A DNA stretch of 64,000 nucleotides from the NCBI GenBank assembly GCA_008802785.1, contig VUYT01000008.1, positions 434,001 to 498,000 of the forward strand, in the 5' to 3' direction. The stretch is from Symmetrospora coprosmae (taxonomy: Eukaryota > Basidiomycota > Cystobasidiomycetes > Symmetrosporaceae). The notes beneath the pieces were generated by a model, which worked only from the letters and a program-made list of their open reading frames with translations, was not told the DNA's origin and ran no database searches. A program made the translations under genes and the position numbers. This document shows positions 45,198 to 56,086 of this stretch, piece after piece. Within the stretch, counting starts at the first letter, position 1. Every line of letters starts with the position of its first letter.

Positions 45198-45826
45198 CTA
45201 TCCGAGGAAGTTGAACGAGAAGAAGTGCAGCAGCAGGCTCGCGAAGGTAAAGTCGGCAAAGGCTCTACATGAGACACAGAGTTGAGGGTCAGTATGGCAG
45301 TGGCATCTGACCTCACCGGCGAGTCGCCCACACGCGCGCGCACCTTTCTGGAGAGACGCTTGGGAAATCGACCTTGTTCTCCGGGTTGACCTGGGAGCGG
45401 AGCGAAGCGAGGAGGACGAACTGGCCGACGCAGGAGGAGAAGCTGCATGCGAGAGGGCGCGGAACGCATCAGCCAAGTCTCAGTCAATCGCGCAACAGTC
45501 GCTGGCACGCACGCTCCGAGAAAGGCGTTGAAGGGAAAGTCCGTGATGAGAACGCAGTAGGCAAAGCACGCGACGCCGCTGAGCATGATAAAGACGAGGA
45601 ACGCGTCAATGAGCTTGAGGCGCGCGGGCGTCGAGGCCGTGTAGGCGTCCCAGAGCTGCGTGATGGCGTTGCCGCTGGATGCGGAGGACGGTGATGACGG
45701 TGACGGACCCGCGTTTGGCCGCTGGGACGCTGCAGCGGAAGGGGTGGTGGGCATCGTCGATGTCGCTGCTGTTGTCGAGGCCGGCACTGCGTGCGATGGC
45801 TTGCGGGGTGTGCTCTTGGGTGCCAT
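45198..45826 (-). CDS. OST2: Oligosaccharyltransferase subunit OST2 / DAD1
   Basis: A subunit of the ER complex that transfers the lipid-linked glycan to Asn in nascent proteins. Exons 45826-45513, 45442-45344 and 45264-45198 give 159 residues. After a Ser/Thr/Pro-rich head of about 50 residues comes the core [20 protein letters not shown], then [31 protein letters not shown], and the invariant end [20 protein letters not shown] plus FLG. All three membrane helices are present. The cytosolic head is longer than in animal DAD1 (113 residues), as usual for fungi. It is divergent from the mitoribosomal gene, with only 157 bp between start codons. Confidence 0.95.
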
Positions 45827-45983
45827 GCTGTGTATGCAGTATGTCGTCGTCTTAAGGCAGCGTCGTGGAGAGCCCTGGCCACAGAGGGAGAACGAGGCGA
45901 CCCGACCCCGGGGCTGGTTTGCTCTTTCCTCGTTCTCTCGGGGTCTTGCTCTCACCGGCAGCATCAAGCTACACCATTCAAAC

Positions 45984-47397
45984 ATGCTCAGCGTCGCAAG
46001 CACATCAGCACCGCGAACTGCACTGTGCAGCTGCCTGCGCCGCCCGTCCGCGACGGCTGGGCTGGCTCGGGCAGTCCACACACGGCCCAACCTACCATAC
46101 GACATCCGCCAAGGATGCAGGCCGTTCCTCTCGGAGAAGGCAATCAAGGGCACAGCGATAGAATGGCATCAGGGCAATCTCGACAGGCTCAATGATCTTA
46201 CTCGAGGTGAGGGCCAGCAGGCGAGGCCGGCCGTGTGCGCACGAGTGCACACCGGAAATTTTGGCCTTGCTATGCGTGCATCGCGGGACAGGGTCGATAG
46301 GCGCAGCACAATTGACGCGTGCTTCTGCTATATCTCGCGCGCCTCGTGCCCACCCGGTGCTTCCTCCTGGCGCTCCCTTGCTCTTGCGCCGGATCCGCTG
46401 TCGCCCACCCGCAGGGACACGTTATGAGAACCAGAGCGTAGCGCAAACCGTCATCGGCTCGGCAAAGTCGAGGGAAGACGCGCTCATCTTTGGCCACGCC
46501 TCTGAGGCCCTCAACAACGGCTTCTTTCTCTCCTGCTTGGTGCGTGGCGGGACGAGCCAGCGCGCACATCAATCGCTAGCTAATACCCTCCTGCTTCATG
46601 CCCTTCAGAAACCCTCACCATCCTCTGTATCGCCATCGAGTCCCAACACGCCGCCCAAGGATATCCAGGAGATGCTCTCAAACAGCTTTGGCTCGCTCTC
46701 GTCCTTCATCAATTACTTCTCGTCGTACGCGTCGGGCCAGTTCGGCTCGGGCTACGTCTGGCTCGTCATGGACGGTGTGGACAACCTGGCCGTCGTGTCG
46801 ACATACGGCGCAGGGACGGTGCTCGTGCAGGGCACCGAGGTGCGCGCGCCCGAGATTGCGCAGTTTGTCCCTGTCGAGGCGGAGGAGACGCCTGCATCGG
46901 CAAGCGAGGCAGCGCACGAGGGCAAGACAGGAAGCCAGACGGCGGCAGCGGAGCAAGCGGCCAGCGACACTATTGGGCACGAGCTGGAGCGGGAGCCGAC
47001 GCGGCCATACGAGAACAGCGCGTCGGCGTCCCCGGTAATGACGCGCGCGGGGCCAGCAGAGTCTGCCAGTACGTGGGGTTTCCTGTCGGGCATGGGCACG
47101 AGCGGCTCTGCGTCCGTAAACCCGCCGCGAAAGGATCCGGGCCGCTTCGTGAGCATGACACCCCTGCTCGCGCTCAGCCTGCACCCGCACGTCTACATCC
47201 CAGACTACGGCGTGTGGGGCAAGGAGAAGTACATCCAGAGCTTCTGGAAGAATGTCGACTGGACGCGGTTCAGGGAACGGTGGTACGCGGCGAGCCCCAA
47301 TGGCCGGAGAACAGACGGTGCGGAAGGGCAAGCCGGACCGCGCTTTGGGACACAGTTTGGCAACATGCCTGCAAACTCGGTCTTCGAGCCACGATGA
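45984..47397 (+). CDS. Mitochondrial ribosomal small-subunit protein, Fe/Mn-SOD-like (mS42/mS43 type)
   Basis: Exons 45984-46206, 46415-46539 and 46609-47397 give 378 residues. The N-terminus is Ser/Arg-rich and suits mitochondrial import. The middle has HASEALNNGFFLSCL, where true superoxide dismutases carry the metal-binding HHAxH region, and SFGSLSSFINYFSSYASGQF followed by GYVWLVMD. The C-terminal block DYGVWGKEKYIQSFWKNVDW corresponds to the DVWEHAYYLDYGxxRxxYI part of SOD. The metal ligands are not kept, so this is the dismutase-derived ribosomal protein (Mrp1/Rsm26 group) and not an enzyme. A poorly conserved Ala/Glu/Ser-rich insertion splits the two blocks. I cannot separate mS42 from mS43 by eye. 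Confidence 0.8.
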
Positions 47398-47602
47398 GGG
47401 GGGTAGCGTGCGCGCCGAATGGATGGCAGCTGCAGGTCTGTCTGTCCCCGAGTTTTGTCGATGGAAGGCAGAAGCGTGCAAAGTCGCGACGTGTACACTA
47501 GTGTTCGGAGCCAAGCAGGAAATGCAAGTGCGCAACATGCGAATGCTTTTACTGTAACAATGTCCTGTGTTGGGTTGGCCTTCTTCTTTTGCCGCCGCGC
47601 AA

Positions 47603-48303
47603 TCACCGACCATCGCCCTCACTGGATCCCGCTTCTGGTGCTGCGCCCTCAGCTGAAGCCCCGCCAGCACCGGCAGCGACCGCGGGCGCGGTCTTCGACG
47701 CCCCTCTCGCCTTTGCATAGTCGGCCTGGAAGTCCTGCACTTGGCGTTCGCGGTTGTCGCGCAGCCATGACTTGATGTTGGACTCGGAGGCGATCTTGCC
47801 GCTGCTCGCGAGCGAATGCTGCGCCGCGCGGCGGAGGAGCTCGTTTGCCTGGCGCTCTTCCTGCCCGCGGGTACTCTCGCGACTCAGTATTGGACATCTG
47901 AGCGCCTGCGCTCAACGAAGGGGCCCACCTTTTCGTACGATATCAGGTAGTGGTCGGCCCATGTTACGAGCTGGAAGGCAAGGCAGAGCAGGATGTCGAG
48001 TTGTATAGAACGCAGGCGATCAGCGCACGCACATCTTCCGCGAGCTCGTCTGATGTCAACGCGCGGGCACCTACACCAAAGATGGTAAAGCTCGAGACGA
48101 TGAATCCCTTCCCTGCCAGTCCGAGACGCGGATTATGGGAGGCGTGTAGGCGTTGGGATCAGCCGGTGGTCAGCGACGGCATGGACGAAGCAGGATAGCA
48201 AAGGAGAGTGGTTAGGGAAACGGTGGATGGCGCACCCGCTAGCGTCTGTTTACGGAACCATGGCCAGGTGAAGTGCATGGTCGTGCAGGTCAGGAGCCCG
48301 TAT
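47603..48303 (-). CDS. Small hydrophobic protein, unknown, probably mitochondrial (5' end unresolved)
   Basis: Five pieces join in phase: 48303-48254, 48112-48033, 47970-47929 and 47860-47603, plus a missing first exon upstream. The readable protein runs YGLLTCTTMHFTWPWF, then RKGFIVSSFTIFGVGARA, LTSDELAEDLVTWADHYLIS, and EERQANELLRRAAQHSLASS. It ends in an Ala/Gly-rich tail before the stop at 47603. There is one hydrophobic helix followed by a helical charged domain. I do not recognise the family; a respiratory-complex accessory subunit or assembly factor would fit the neighbours. Candidate first exons begin at ATG 48399 or further upstream, but none closes the required phase convincingly. 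Confidence 0.5.
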
Positions 48304-48589
48304 CTGCGGGGCGTGCCGAAGGCAGTATGCGTTGCGGGCGTCAGTCGCAAAGCCTTTTGCGGGATAGAGCGCGGGTTCGCGGGATAGGTAGACCGACATT
48401 GTCCACCGGACGGCGCCCTGTCATCGTCGTCGAGTCCGAGGTAACGTCGGGATCAGCGAGAGTGGGAAAGGGAGAATGGTCAGGCAGGCGCGTCTATGGG
48501 CGTATACGGGCACCACAGGCCACCAGGAAGCGAGCAATGCGCACCTCGGCCGCGCCTGCAAGCATGCACAGGGAGCGTTGAGCCGCTGA

Positions 48590-48832
48590 TCAGCAAATGT
48601 TCGACATCATGTCCTCGGTCGACGGCACGTCCACCTCGGAGGTGTCCCGCAGTGTCGAGGCATCTAGATCTGACTGACCAGCGCGCTGCAGAAGGTAGGC
48701 CTCATGCTGCCTGCGCTTGCGTTCAGGATCCATGCGTGGGAGTTTTGCGAGCTCAGGCCCAGGCGAAAGCGAAGAGACGTGTCGAGGCGCGTGCAAGCAG
48801 TACGGAAGCTGGAGGCTCAAGTGGCGACCCAT
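48590..48832 (-). CDS. Hypothetical 80-residue protein
   Basis: An unspliced frame from ATG 48832 to the stop at 48590. The C-terminal half (DPERKRRQHEAYLLQRAGQS then DLDASTLRDTSEVDVPSTED) has the charge balance of a real protein. The N-terminal half is less convincing, and further exons upstream are possible. It lies between QCR10 and the small hydrophobic gene, all on the same strand. It could instead be QCR10 3' sequence. Confidence 0.3.
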   Translation of the reverse strand: MGRHLSLQLPYCLHAPRHVSSLSPGPELAKLPRMDPERKRRQHEAYLLQRAGQSDLDASTLRDTSEVDVPSTEDMMSNIC

Positions 48833-49174
48833 CTCGGGCGGACATGCACAACTGCCGCCAGCCACGGGCAAGGACTCGGGGCCAGCAGAACGGCATTCAA
48901 GTGAAGACGAGTTGTCCGGCCACTCGGCTGACTTGGTAAGTCTGAAGCAGGGTCCGATGAACGGAAGATGTGGTGCGTTGCGTTGCGAGAACCGGATCCG
49001 TACAAGAAGGGCCCGCGCACACCCATGAAAGGACTCGCAAGGCATAAGCCTACACGTAGCTAGTCGACTGCTGTACAATGGTCTGACAGCCCTGTCCCGC
49101 TCCCCCCTTCACCAACCGTGAGAAGCCGGTCTGGCCGATGGAAGGGCCCAGGCAGGGGCCCAGCTGGGTTTCGC

Positions 49175-49631
49175 TCAGAACGGCTTGTCGCTGTCGGGAG
49201 TGCGGTCGACGTCTGCGGAGCGGGCGAGCGGGAGTCAGTACTTGTGCTGCAATGTGCACCTAGCTTTCGGTCGCTATCGACAGGGGGTTCCGCTGCTCAC
49301 AGTACTCTCGGAGGACTGGGATTTTGAGGAGGACATCGTTCTTGAACTTGGGGCTGCGAAGGGTGGAATATCACGCGATAGTGGGCGTCAGCGGTCACTG
49401 CTGCTGACAATGCGAGACAGTGGGCATGCAGTCGGCCTCACATATCAGAGAGGTAGAGTGTCGCGAGTGCGCCGACACCGACGCCCCATACGCCGAGGAT
49501 TGGGACCCATCCCATTGCCTGCTGGCCCGTCATGCCCATGAAGCTGAGCTTTGGGTGCTTGAGCGTGGGTGCGAAGCGTGCCTGACTGTGATTGTGGGAT
49601 GAATGAATGGATGCGTTAGCTTGTCCTGTCT

Positions 49632-49664
<33 letters not shown>

Positions 49665-49680
49665 GCCCAATCTGGTCCAT
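49175..49680 (-). CDS. QCR10: Cytochrome bc1 complex subunit QCR10
   Basis: A small accessory subunit of mitochondrial complex III. Recognisable parts in order are RFAPTLKHPKLSFMGMTGQ, a single membrane helix MGWVPILGVWGVGVGALATL, then SDIPKFKNDVLLKIPVLREY and the family's invariant end TPDSDKPF. Three exons are linked by GTGAGG and GTGAGC donors with phases 2 and 1. The 5' end is uncertain. The first ATG (49680) would put a run of ten Ser codons (an AGC repeat) in front of the conserved part, unlike any QCR10 I know. Just before RFAPT there is a CTAAC branch-like site and a CAG acceptor, so that stretch may be intronic with the true first exon further upstream. It is divergent from VPS11. 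Confidence 0.8.
49634..49664. repeat. CTG/CAG trinucleotide repeat
   Basis: About ten perfect copies of the triplet lie at the 5' end of QCR10. They are read as AGC (Ser) on the minus strand if translated. Confidence 0.85.
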
Positions 49681-49928
49681 CCCATAGCCGCTGCAGCCGC
49701 TGCACTTCTACTCTGGAGGACACTGCACGCACGGCCTGGATGTTGCTGGCTGGCGGACAGAGTGGCCCTGCATGGTGGCTGGCTGACTGGTGGTGTGTTG
49801 ATATGCTCTGGACGTGTTGCCGGTGCTGCTGCTTGGGCGAGAAGAAGAGAGAGATGTGAGATGCTCGTGCTCGCCGTCGTTCTCTCTCCCTGGATCCCAC
49901 CGCCTCGCAGAGGGACGGACCAGCACGG

Positions 49929-52900
49929 ATGAGCAGCTCGAATGGAGGAACGGCAGCAGCAGCAGCAGCAGGACTGACAGCAGCGGCAACGCCATCAGTG
50001 TGTGGAGATCGCGATTGACGACGTGTGCATCCTCAGACTGATTGAGACCTCGTCCGCTCCTGTGCGCACACGTTCGCACGCATGGCAGTGGCGCACCTTC
50101 AGCTTCTTCAACGCGCAATCCGTCTCGGACAGGCTCGAGCCAGGCAAGACTCCAGAGGTGTTTAGGGTGCGGGGGGATCGCCATATATCGTCGCGCTCTC
50201 CCCCAGGCAGCAGCTGAGTTGATTGCGGACGCTCACCCTCCTCCTCGCCCGCCCAGTCCAGCCCAGAGGTCTCCACCATAGCGGCCGGACAGGGACATGT
50301 CGCCGTCGCAGACATCCACGGCTCGCTCCACCTCTGCAACCCTGACCTCGATGCGACAAAGACCTGGCTCGCTCATCCGGACGGCAGGGTCACCCACATG
50401 AAGTGGGCAGGCACAAAAGGCCTGCTCGTCACGATAGGGGTGTGTGCGCAACGCTCCCACAGTGTGCACAGTGGCAGTCCAGTCCGGCGAAGTAGCTTAC
50501 GCAATGCATCCACACTCTCAGGAAGAAGAAAGCAGTCCCCACCCAGTCCTCAAGATCTGGAACGTCCGGCATGACGACAAGCGGACGGGCGCGCCCCGCC
50601 TGCTCGTGTCTGGGCGGATACAGCACGGCTCGGCAAGCCGCTCCCACCCTGTCTCAACCTTTGCCATCACCGCTTCGCTGTCGCTCGTTGCTGTAGGGTA
50701 TGCCGACGGCTCGGTCCTCCTCCTGCGCCAGGTGGACCAGTACGTCCAGGCCGGCTCGACAAGCGCAGCCGCTGCATCCGCAGGTCTGCCCAAATCAAAG
50801 CTCGTCCACTCGAGCCCCGCCGATCCCATCACGGGCCTAGGCTTCCGGATAGCGTCCACGTACGCTGCAGCCACGTCCAACTTTACCAACACCATTACAG
50901 CCGCCATGCTGGGGAATGGCGGGCGGAGCGCTCCCATTCCTGCAGCTGCCCAATCGGCCGCAGACGGCAGCAGCAAGGGAGGGGAGAGCAACGTCACACT
51001 CTTCATCGTAACGACGCATCAGATTCTCACGCACACGACAACTTCAAGCGGCAAAGCGCTCAGCGGAGGGAGCGCTCACGCAACCGTCATGGACGACGTG
51101 GGCGCGGCACTCGGATGCAGCACAATGCTACCGAGCGGCGAGATGGTACTAGCAAAGGACGAGGCCATCTTCGTGTACGGTCCGGAGGGGCGAGGGCAAT
51201 CGTACTTCTACGAAGGTGAGCGGTGACCTTGACCGGCAGATGGCCCTTCTCTGCGGAATTTGCGCTGATGTCGCCGGGGAGACGCCATGCAGGCGCGAAG
51301 TCGGCCATCGCGACCTACCTCAACTACATCATCATCACCTCGCCGCCTTTCTTGCCGAGCGCTTCGTCCCAGTCTGCGACTGTGCGTAACTTTGTGCGGG
51401 ACCAGCGGAGCGGGACGGCCGGTGCCGGCAGCACCAGTAGCAGCAGCGGCGCCAATGCTTCGGGAAGCAGCCTTGACGCGTCAACCGACATCTCGAAGGT
51501 CGCCATCTTCGATCCCGAGAACAAGTTTGTAGCATATTCGGGCGCTTTCCCAGAAGGCGTCCGCGAGGTGTTCGCCGAGTGGGGCGAGGTCTACGTCCTC
51601 ACGAACGACAGCAAGCTGAGTAGATTGGTGGAGCGACCGACGATGGAGAAGCTGGGCGTCCTCTTCAGCAAAAACCTCTGTAGGTGCTCCTTTCACCTCC
51701 CGTCATTCTCGGCATTGTACCCCGCTGACTTTGGCAATGCAGACCTGCTCGCCGTCAGTTTGGCAAGAACGAGCGGGCTAGAGGAGGGCGAGGTTGCAGA
51801 AATCTACCGCAAGTATGGAGATCACCTGTACGACAAGGGCGACTTTGACGGCGCCATGCAGCAATTCATCAAGACTGTCGGCAAGGTCCAGCCGAGCTAT
51901 GTTATTCGCAAGGTAAGTGCAATCCTTACAGTGCCATGCAGGCACGTCCAGTCATCCGGGACCGGCCTGCGAGCTCAGAGCGGCTCTGACACCCTCTTCT
52001 GACCTGGATGCCGCAGTTCCTCGACGGACAGCGGATAGCGAACCTGACCTCGTACCTGCAGGAGCTGCATTCGCAGAATCTGGCAAATTCCGACATTACA
52101 ACGCTCCTGCTGAACTGCTATGCCAAGCTGAAGGACACAGCCCGCTTGGACGGATTCATCAAGCGCTCCTCGGTATCTGCGACCGGCGCGCTGCCATTCG
52201 ACCTCGACACCGCCATCCGGGTGTGCCGGCAATCGGGCTACTTTGACCACGCCGTGTACCTCGCGGAAAAGTACGACCAGCCGGAAGAGTACCTCCGGAT
52301 CCAGATTGAGGACCGCGATGAATGGCGAGACGCAGTCCGGTACATCCGCGCGCTGCCCCAGGAAGCTGCCGTCGCTAATCTTCGGAGGTATGGCAAGACG
52401 CTGCTTGCCAACTTGCCGGGAGAGACGACGGAGCTGTTCATCGACCTGTGTTGCGGGACCGCCGACAGGCCATCTTCTTCTGCACTCGAAACGGCCCCGC
52501 AAGCGAATGGCGCGCAGGATGTGAGCAGCAAAGACACGGCGGGTCGGAGCTCGTATCTCTCCTACCTCGCTCTCGGTGGCAAGTCCTCCTCACCGGCAAA
52601 TGTCAGTCCAGCAGCGGCCGGCTCTGCCGTCCGCGCCTCAGGCTCCGCTGGCGTGCCTCCTGCCCGGCGAGCGCCACCAGAGCTGGTTGTCTCGGATGGC
52701 AACCCTGCCCGAGGCAATAGCGGTGACAGTACAGGCGCAATGATGGCATCTCCTCTACCTCTCACGGAACCACTGCCGGAAATCCGGCAATTCTTCGCCC
52801 ACTTTGTCGACCAGCCCGCTTACTTTATACGGTTTTTGGAGACCATCGCTGCGCGCCGATGGGGCCAGAGCCTGGACGGCGAGCGTACGTCTTCGACCTC

Positions 52901-54117
52901 GACTTCGCTTGGACAGGGCGTTGCGGCGCGGGCAGGGCCGAGCGATCAGGAACATGTGCATACGGACGAGGCGGAACAGAGGGAGCAGGAGGCTGTCTGG
53001 AACACGCTCGTCGAGCTGTACCTCCTGCAGGCGCTGGGCTCTGGGTCCGGGCCATCCGAGGCGGCTGGAAAACCTGGGCAGAACAGCCGGTCGCAGCTCG
53101 AGGACAAGGCGCTTCGAGTGATTCGGCAGGCTCAGCTTCAGGAGAACGGTGACAGCGGCGGCGGCGGCAATGGCACAGCTTCGCCAATACCACTTGACGT
53201 AACGCAGGCGCTTCTCGTCTGCACGACGGCCGAGTTTGTCCCTGGCATCCTGGCCATCTACGAGCAGCTCGGCATGTACGAGAGCATCGTCCGATTCTGG
53301 ATGGATCAACCCGAGCCCGTACCTGTGCCGACAACGCCATCCCAGCCGGACTCCAGGGCGAGCGCGACCGTGACACCTTCAGAGGAGGTTGTCGCGACGC
53401 TCAACAGGTACGGTCCGGAAGGGCACCTGGAGCTGTACCCCCTCGTCCTTCGGTATCTCACGTCGTCAGCGACGCTCTACCAGCGGCACCAGGCGGACCT
53501 GCTCAACGTGCTCGAGTACATTCATACGGAGCGCATCATGCCGCCCATTGCGGTCGTTCAGGCGCTCAGCAAGACGGGCATCGCGACTGTCGGGCTCGTC
53601 AAGGAATACCTGCGGAAGCAGATTGTCAATGAGCAGGAGGATGTCGATGCCGTGAGTACTGTCCCCTTGATCTATCCTGCCGTCGAGCGGCCATTCCGCT
53701 CGCGCACTGCTGACGTATCGTGTCGATCCGCAAATGCATGTGCAGGACCGCGCTCTCACCGAGTCGTACCGCGCCGACCTGGTGCGCAAGGAACGCGAGA
53801 TCAAGGAGCTCTCGGACCCGCGTGCGCCGCGTGTGTTCCAGGTGACGCGGTGCAGCGGGTGCGGAGGGTCGCTGGACCTGCCCGCGGTGCACTTTATGTG
53901 CCGGCACTCGTATCACCAGCGCTGCCTCGCCGACAACGAGGGCTCGTGCCCTGCGTGCGCGGCGCACCAGGGCGTCGTGCTCGAGATCCGGCAGGCGAAC
54001 GAGAACCTCCGCGGACGGCACGACGTGTTCCTGGAGGAGCTCGACGAGGCCGAGGATCGGTTTGGGAGCATCATTGATGCGTTTGGGAGGGGCATTGCGC
54101 GGCCATCGGAGGAGTAG
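49929..54117 (+). CDS. VPS11: HOPS/CORVET tethering subunit Vps11 (Pep5)
   Basis: A core subunit of the HOPS and CORVET complexes that tether membranes at endosome and vacuole. Exons 49929-49997, 50089-50157, 50269-50439, 50522-51215, 51293-51679, 51743-51912, 52017-53651 and 53746-54117 close to 1188 residues. The start after a poly-Ala head is [12 protein letters not shown], the usual WRxFxFF opening. A WD-like beta-propeller follows ([36 protein letters not shown]), then the clathrin-repeat solenoid ([39 protein letters not shown]). The C-terminal zinc finger is [20 protein letters not shown]...CPAC. Poorly conserved Ser/Ala/Gly-rich insertions between 52480 and 52760 and near 53140 lengthen it beyond the yeast protein (1029 residues). 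Confidence 0.93.
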
Positions 54118-54452
54118 CACAGAGTCGAGTAGAGTACTAGGTGCTGCTGCCAGTGCGTGCGTGTTGTCGATGCCTTGCTCAGGCAGGAGGTACGCTTCTG
54201 CCGCAAAGTAATGTCAGAATGGCACTCATGGCGCAAATTCGCATTTGCGGAGTCGGTCGCAGGTGGAAGACGCCAACGTGATGTTCTGAGGCTAATGAGC
54301 TCTATCGTCCATTACGGTAGCACGAAAGTGGTGCACAAGACGAGGTGCGGCTGCTGATACAGGTACGCGGGCAGGGAGATGGCATAGCAGGGCAGAAGGG
54401 CCATATCTAGAGATCACGGCGGGTAAAAAGGGAGGGAACGGCGCGAGCAACG
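54118..54452. other. Convergent 3' region VPS11 / Rheb
   Basis: This 335-bp stretch lies between facing stop codons. No gene is seen. Confidence 0.5.
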
Positions 54453-55422
54453 TTATGATACACGACAAGTTGCACGAAAGACGGAGGAGGGGAAAGCCGG
54501 ACGACGGCCTCGAGTGCGGAGGACGCTGGAAGGCACAAGGAAGCAGCTCGTCAAGCATCTACCGCCCGCCGCTGCTATCGCCTCCCTGAGTATTGGGATT
54601 ATTCCCAAGGATGCCCTTGAACCAAGATCCCCAGCTCTGCCCTGACCCCTGCGTCTGGCTCGTGGTGGTCTTTGCGCTGTCTGGGTTGAGCTCGCGCTCA
54701 ATCTCCGCGACGAGCATCTGGAAGGCGCTGATGACGTTGTCGTTGTGCTTTGCGGACGCCTCGGTGAAGGCGCTCCCGAGGCGCTTTGCGAGCTCCTTGC
54801 CCTGCTCGGTCGACACGGTGCGCTGCTGCTCGAGGTCCGACTTGTTGCCGACAATGCACAAGGGCACCTTGTCGACTCCGCTGTAGGACAGGATCTTGTC
54901 GCGGATGATGGGGACCATCTCGAACGATGCTTTGCTGGCGACAGAGTAGACAATCACGTAGCCGTGCCTGTGGGGAGCCGTGTACCATCAGCTCCTGGAC
55001 ACTGCGACAGCAGCAGGTCGGCCATCCGGGGTCAGGGATCGATCGCACGTACCATCCCACGGCATACTTTGCATTGAGCAAGCTGAACTCGTCGTGCCCC
55101 GCCGTGTCCTGGATCTCTAGCTGGTATTCTTTGCCCCTGTACTTGAACTCCTTGCTGAAGCTCTCCTCGATGGTGGGGTAGTACGAATCGACAAAGTGGT
55201 TGTCGCAGAACTGGACCGCGAGGGACGACTTGCCTACGCTCCTCGACCCGAGCAAGGCAATTTTGCGCTGGCGCGGTGGGACGGGCTTGCCGGATGGTGT
55301 CGTGGCTGCCGTGGCTGCCAGCGGTGCGGGTCTGCGCGGTGCGACGTGTCACGATGAGAGCTCTGGAGGCGGAGCGGCAGGTTTGACATATGTGCGACCA
55401 CCTACCTATCCTTTGGGGCCAT
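54453..55422 (-). CDS. RHB1: Ras-family GTPase Rheb (TOR activator)
   Basis: A Rheb-type small GTPase, upstream of TORC1. The start is MAPKD at 55422 (17-nt first exon). G1 is GSRSVGKSS, with the Arg and Ser typical of Rheb; the switch I region is YYPTIEESFSKEF; G3 is DTAGHDEFSLLN; G4 is NKSDL; G5 is SAKHN. The effector region and the HDE in place of QEE after DTAG mark it as Rheb and not Ras. The long exon would end GGDSSGGR followed by TAG at 54561-54559, without a lipid anchor. A 37-nt intron (54562-54526, GTAGAT to CCAG) restores frame into an exon ending CRVS before the stop at 54453, which is an acceptable CaaX box. I take that spliced end as likelier. It is divergent from the kinase gene. 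Confidence 0.88.
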
Positions 55423-56086
55423 TGCGGTTTCCGTTGCTGCTGTGGAGGTGAAGCGGGCAGAGAGAGGGAGAAATGACGCGGGAGGGAGGAGGAGGAGGAG
55501 TCCAACCAGGGTGGAGGTGAATGCGCGTCAGATGACTGAAGGATACAGCACAGCACAGAGATGGGAGGAGGGCAGGAGAGAGATGTCGCACCCACACTGT
55601 ATGGATTACTGCTATGCCTGTGTTGCCTTTCCCCTTTGAATGAGATCTGCTCAAGGGGAGATGGGGCAGCAGCAGCAGCTACGAGTACCGGTACCGCCGT
55701 GCTCGCCCAAGCTGAGAGCACCGTCATGCAGAGGAGGGAGGAGGGGGATCCAGCCCGGATGGAGGGACGGGACAACCACAAACAAGCGGAGAGGGGTGAA
55801 AGCAGTGACTGCAGGGACATCGCACAGGCGTGTATGCATGCTACAGCATATCCCTGTCCAGCCGCGTCCGTCTACTCCATACGCGTATCCTGTCGTGCCT
55901 CGCCACCGCCAGCAGCCAGCCCCTATCCTCAGGGCAGGCGGTAAGTAGTCGCAGCGAAGGCACACGCACACACACGCACATACATCAAGCGGCTCAGCTT
56001 CCTCCCCACCGCTACAAGGGAACAGCTCGCAAGCATAGCGCAAAGCAGAAGGCAAAGAGACGCCGTGTGAGATCTCACTCCCATCC
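55423..56086. promoter_or_regulatory. Divergent promoter region Rheb / APH-like kinase
   Basis: This 664-bp region lies between divergent start codons. It has AG-rich tracts (GGAGGGAGGAGGAGGAG near 55480-55500) and a (CACACA)-rich stretch near 55960-55985. No gene is seen. Confidence 0.45.
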
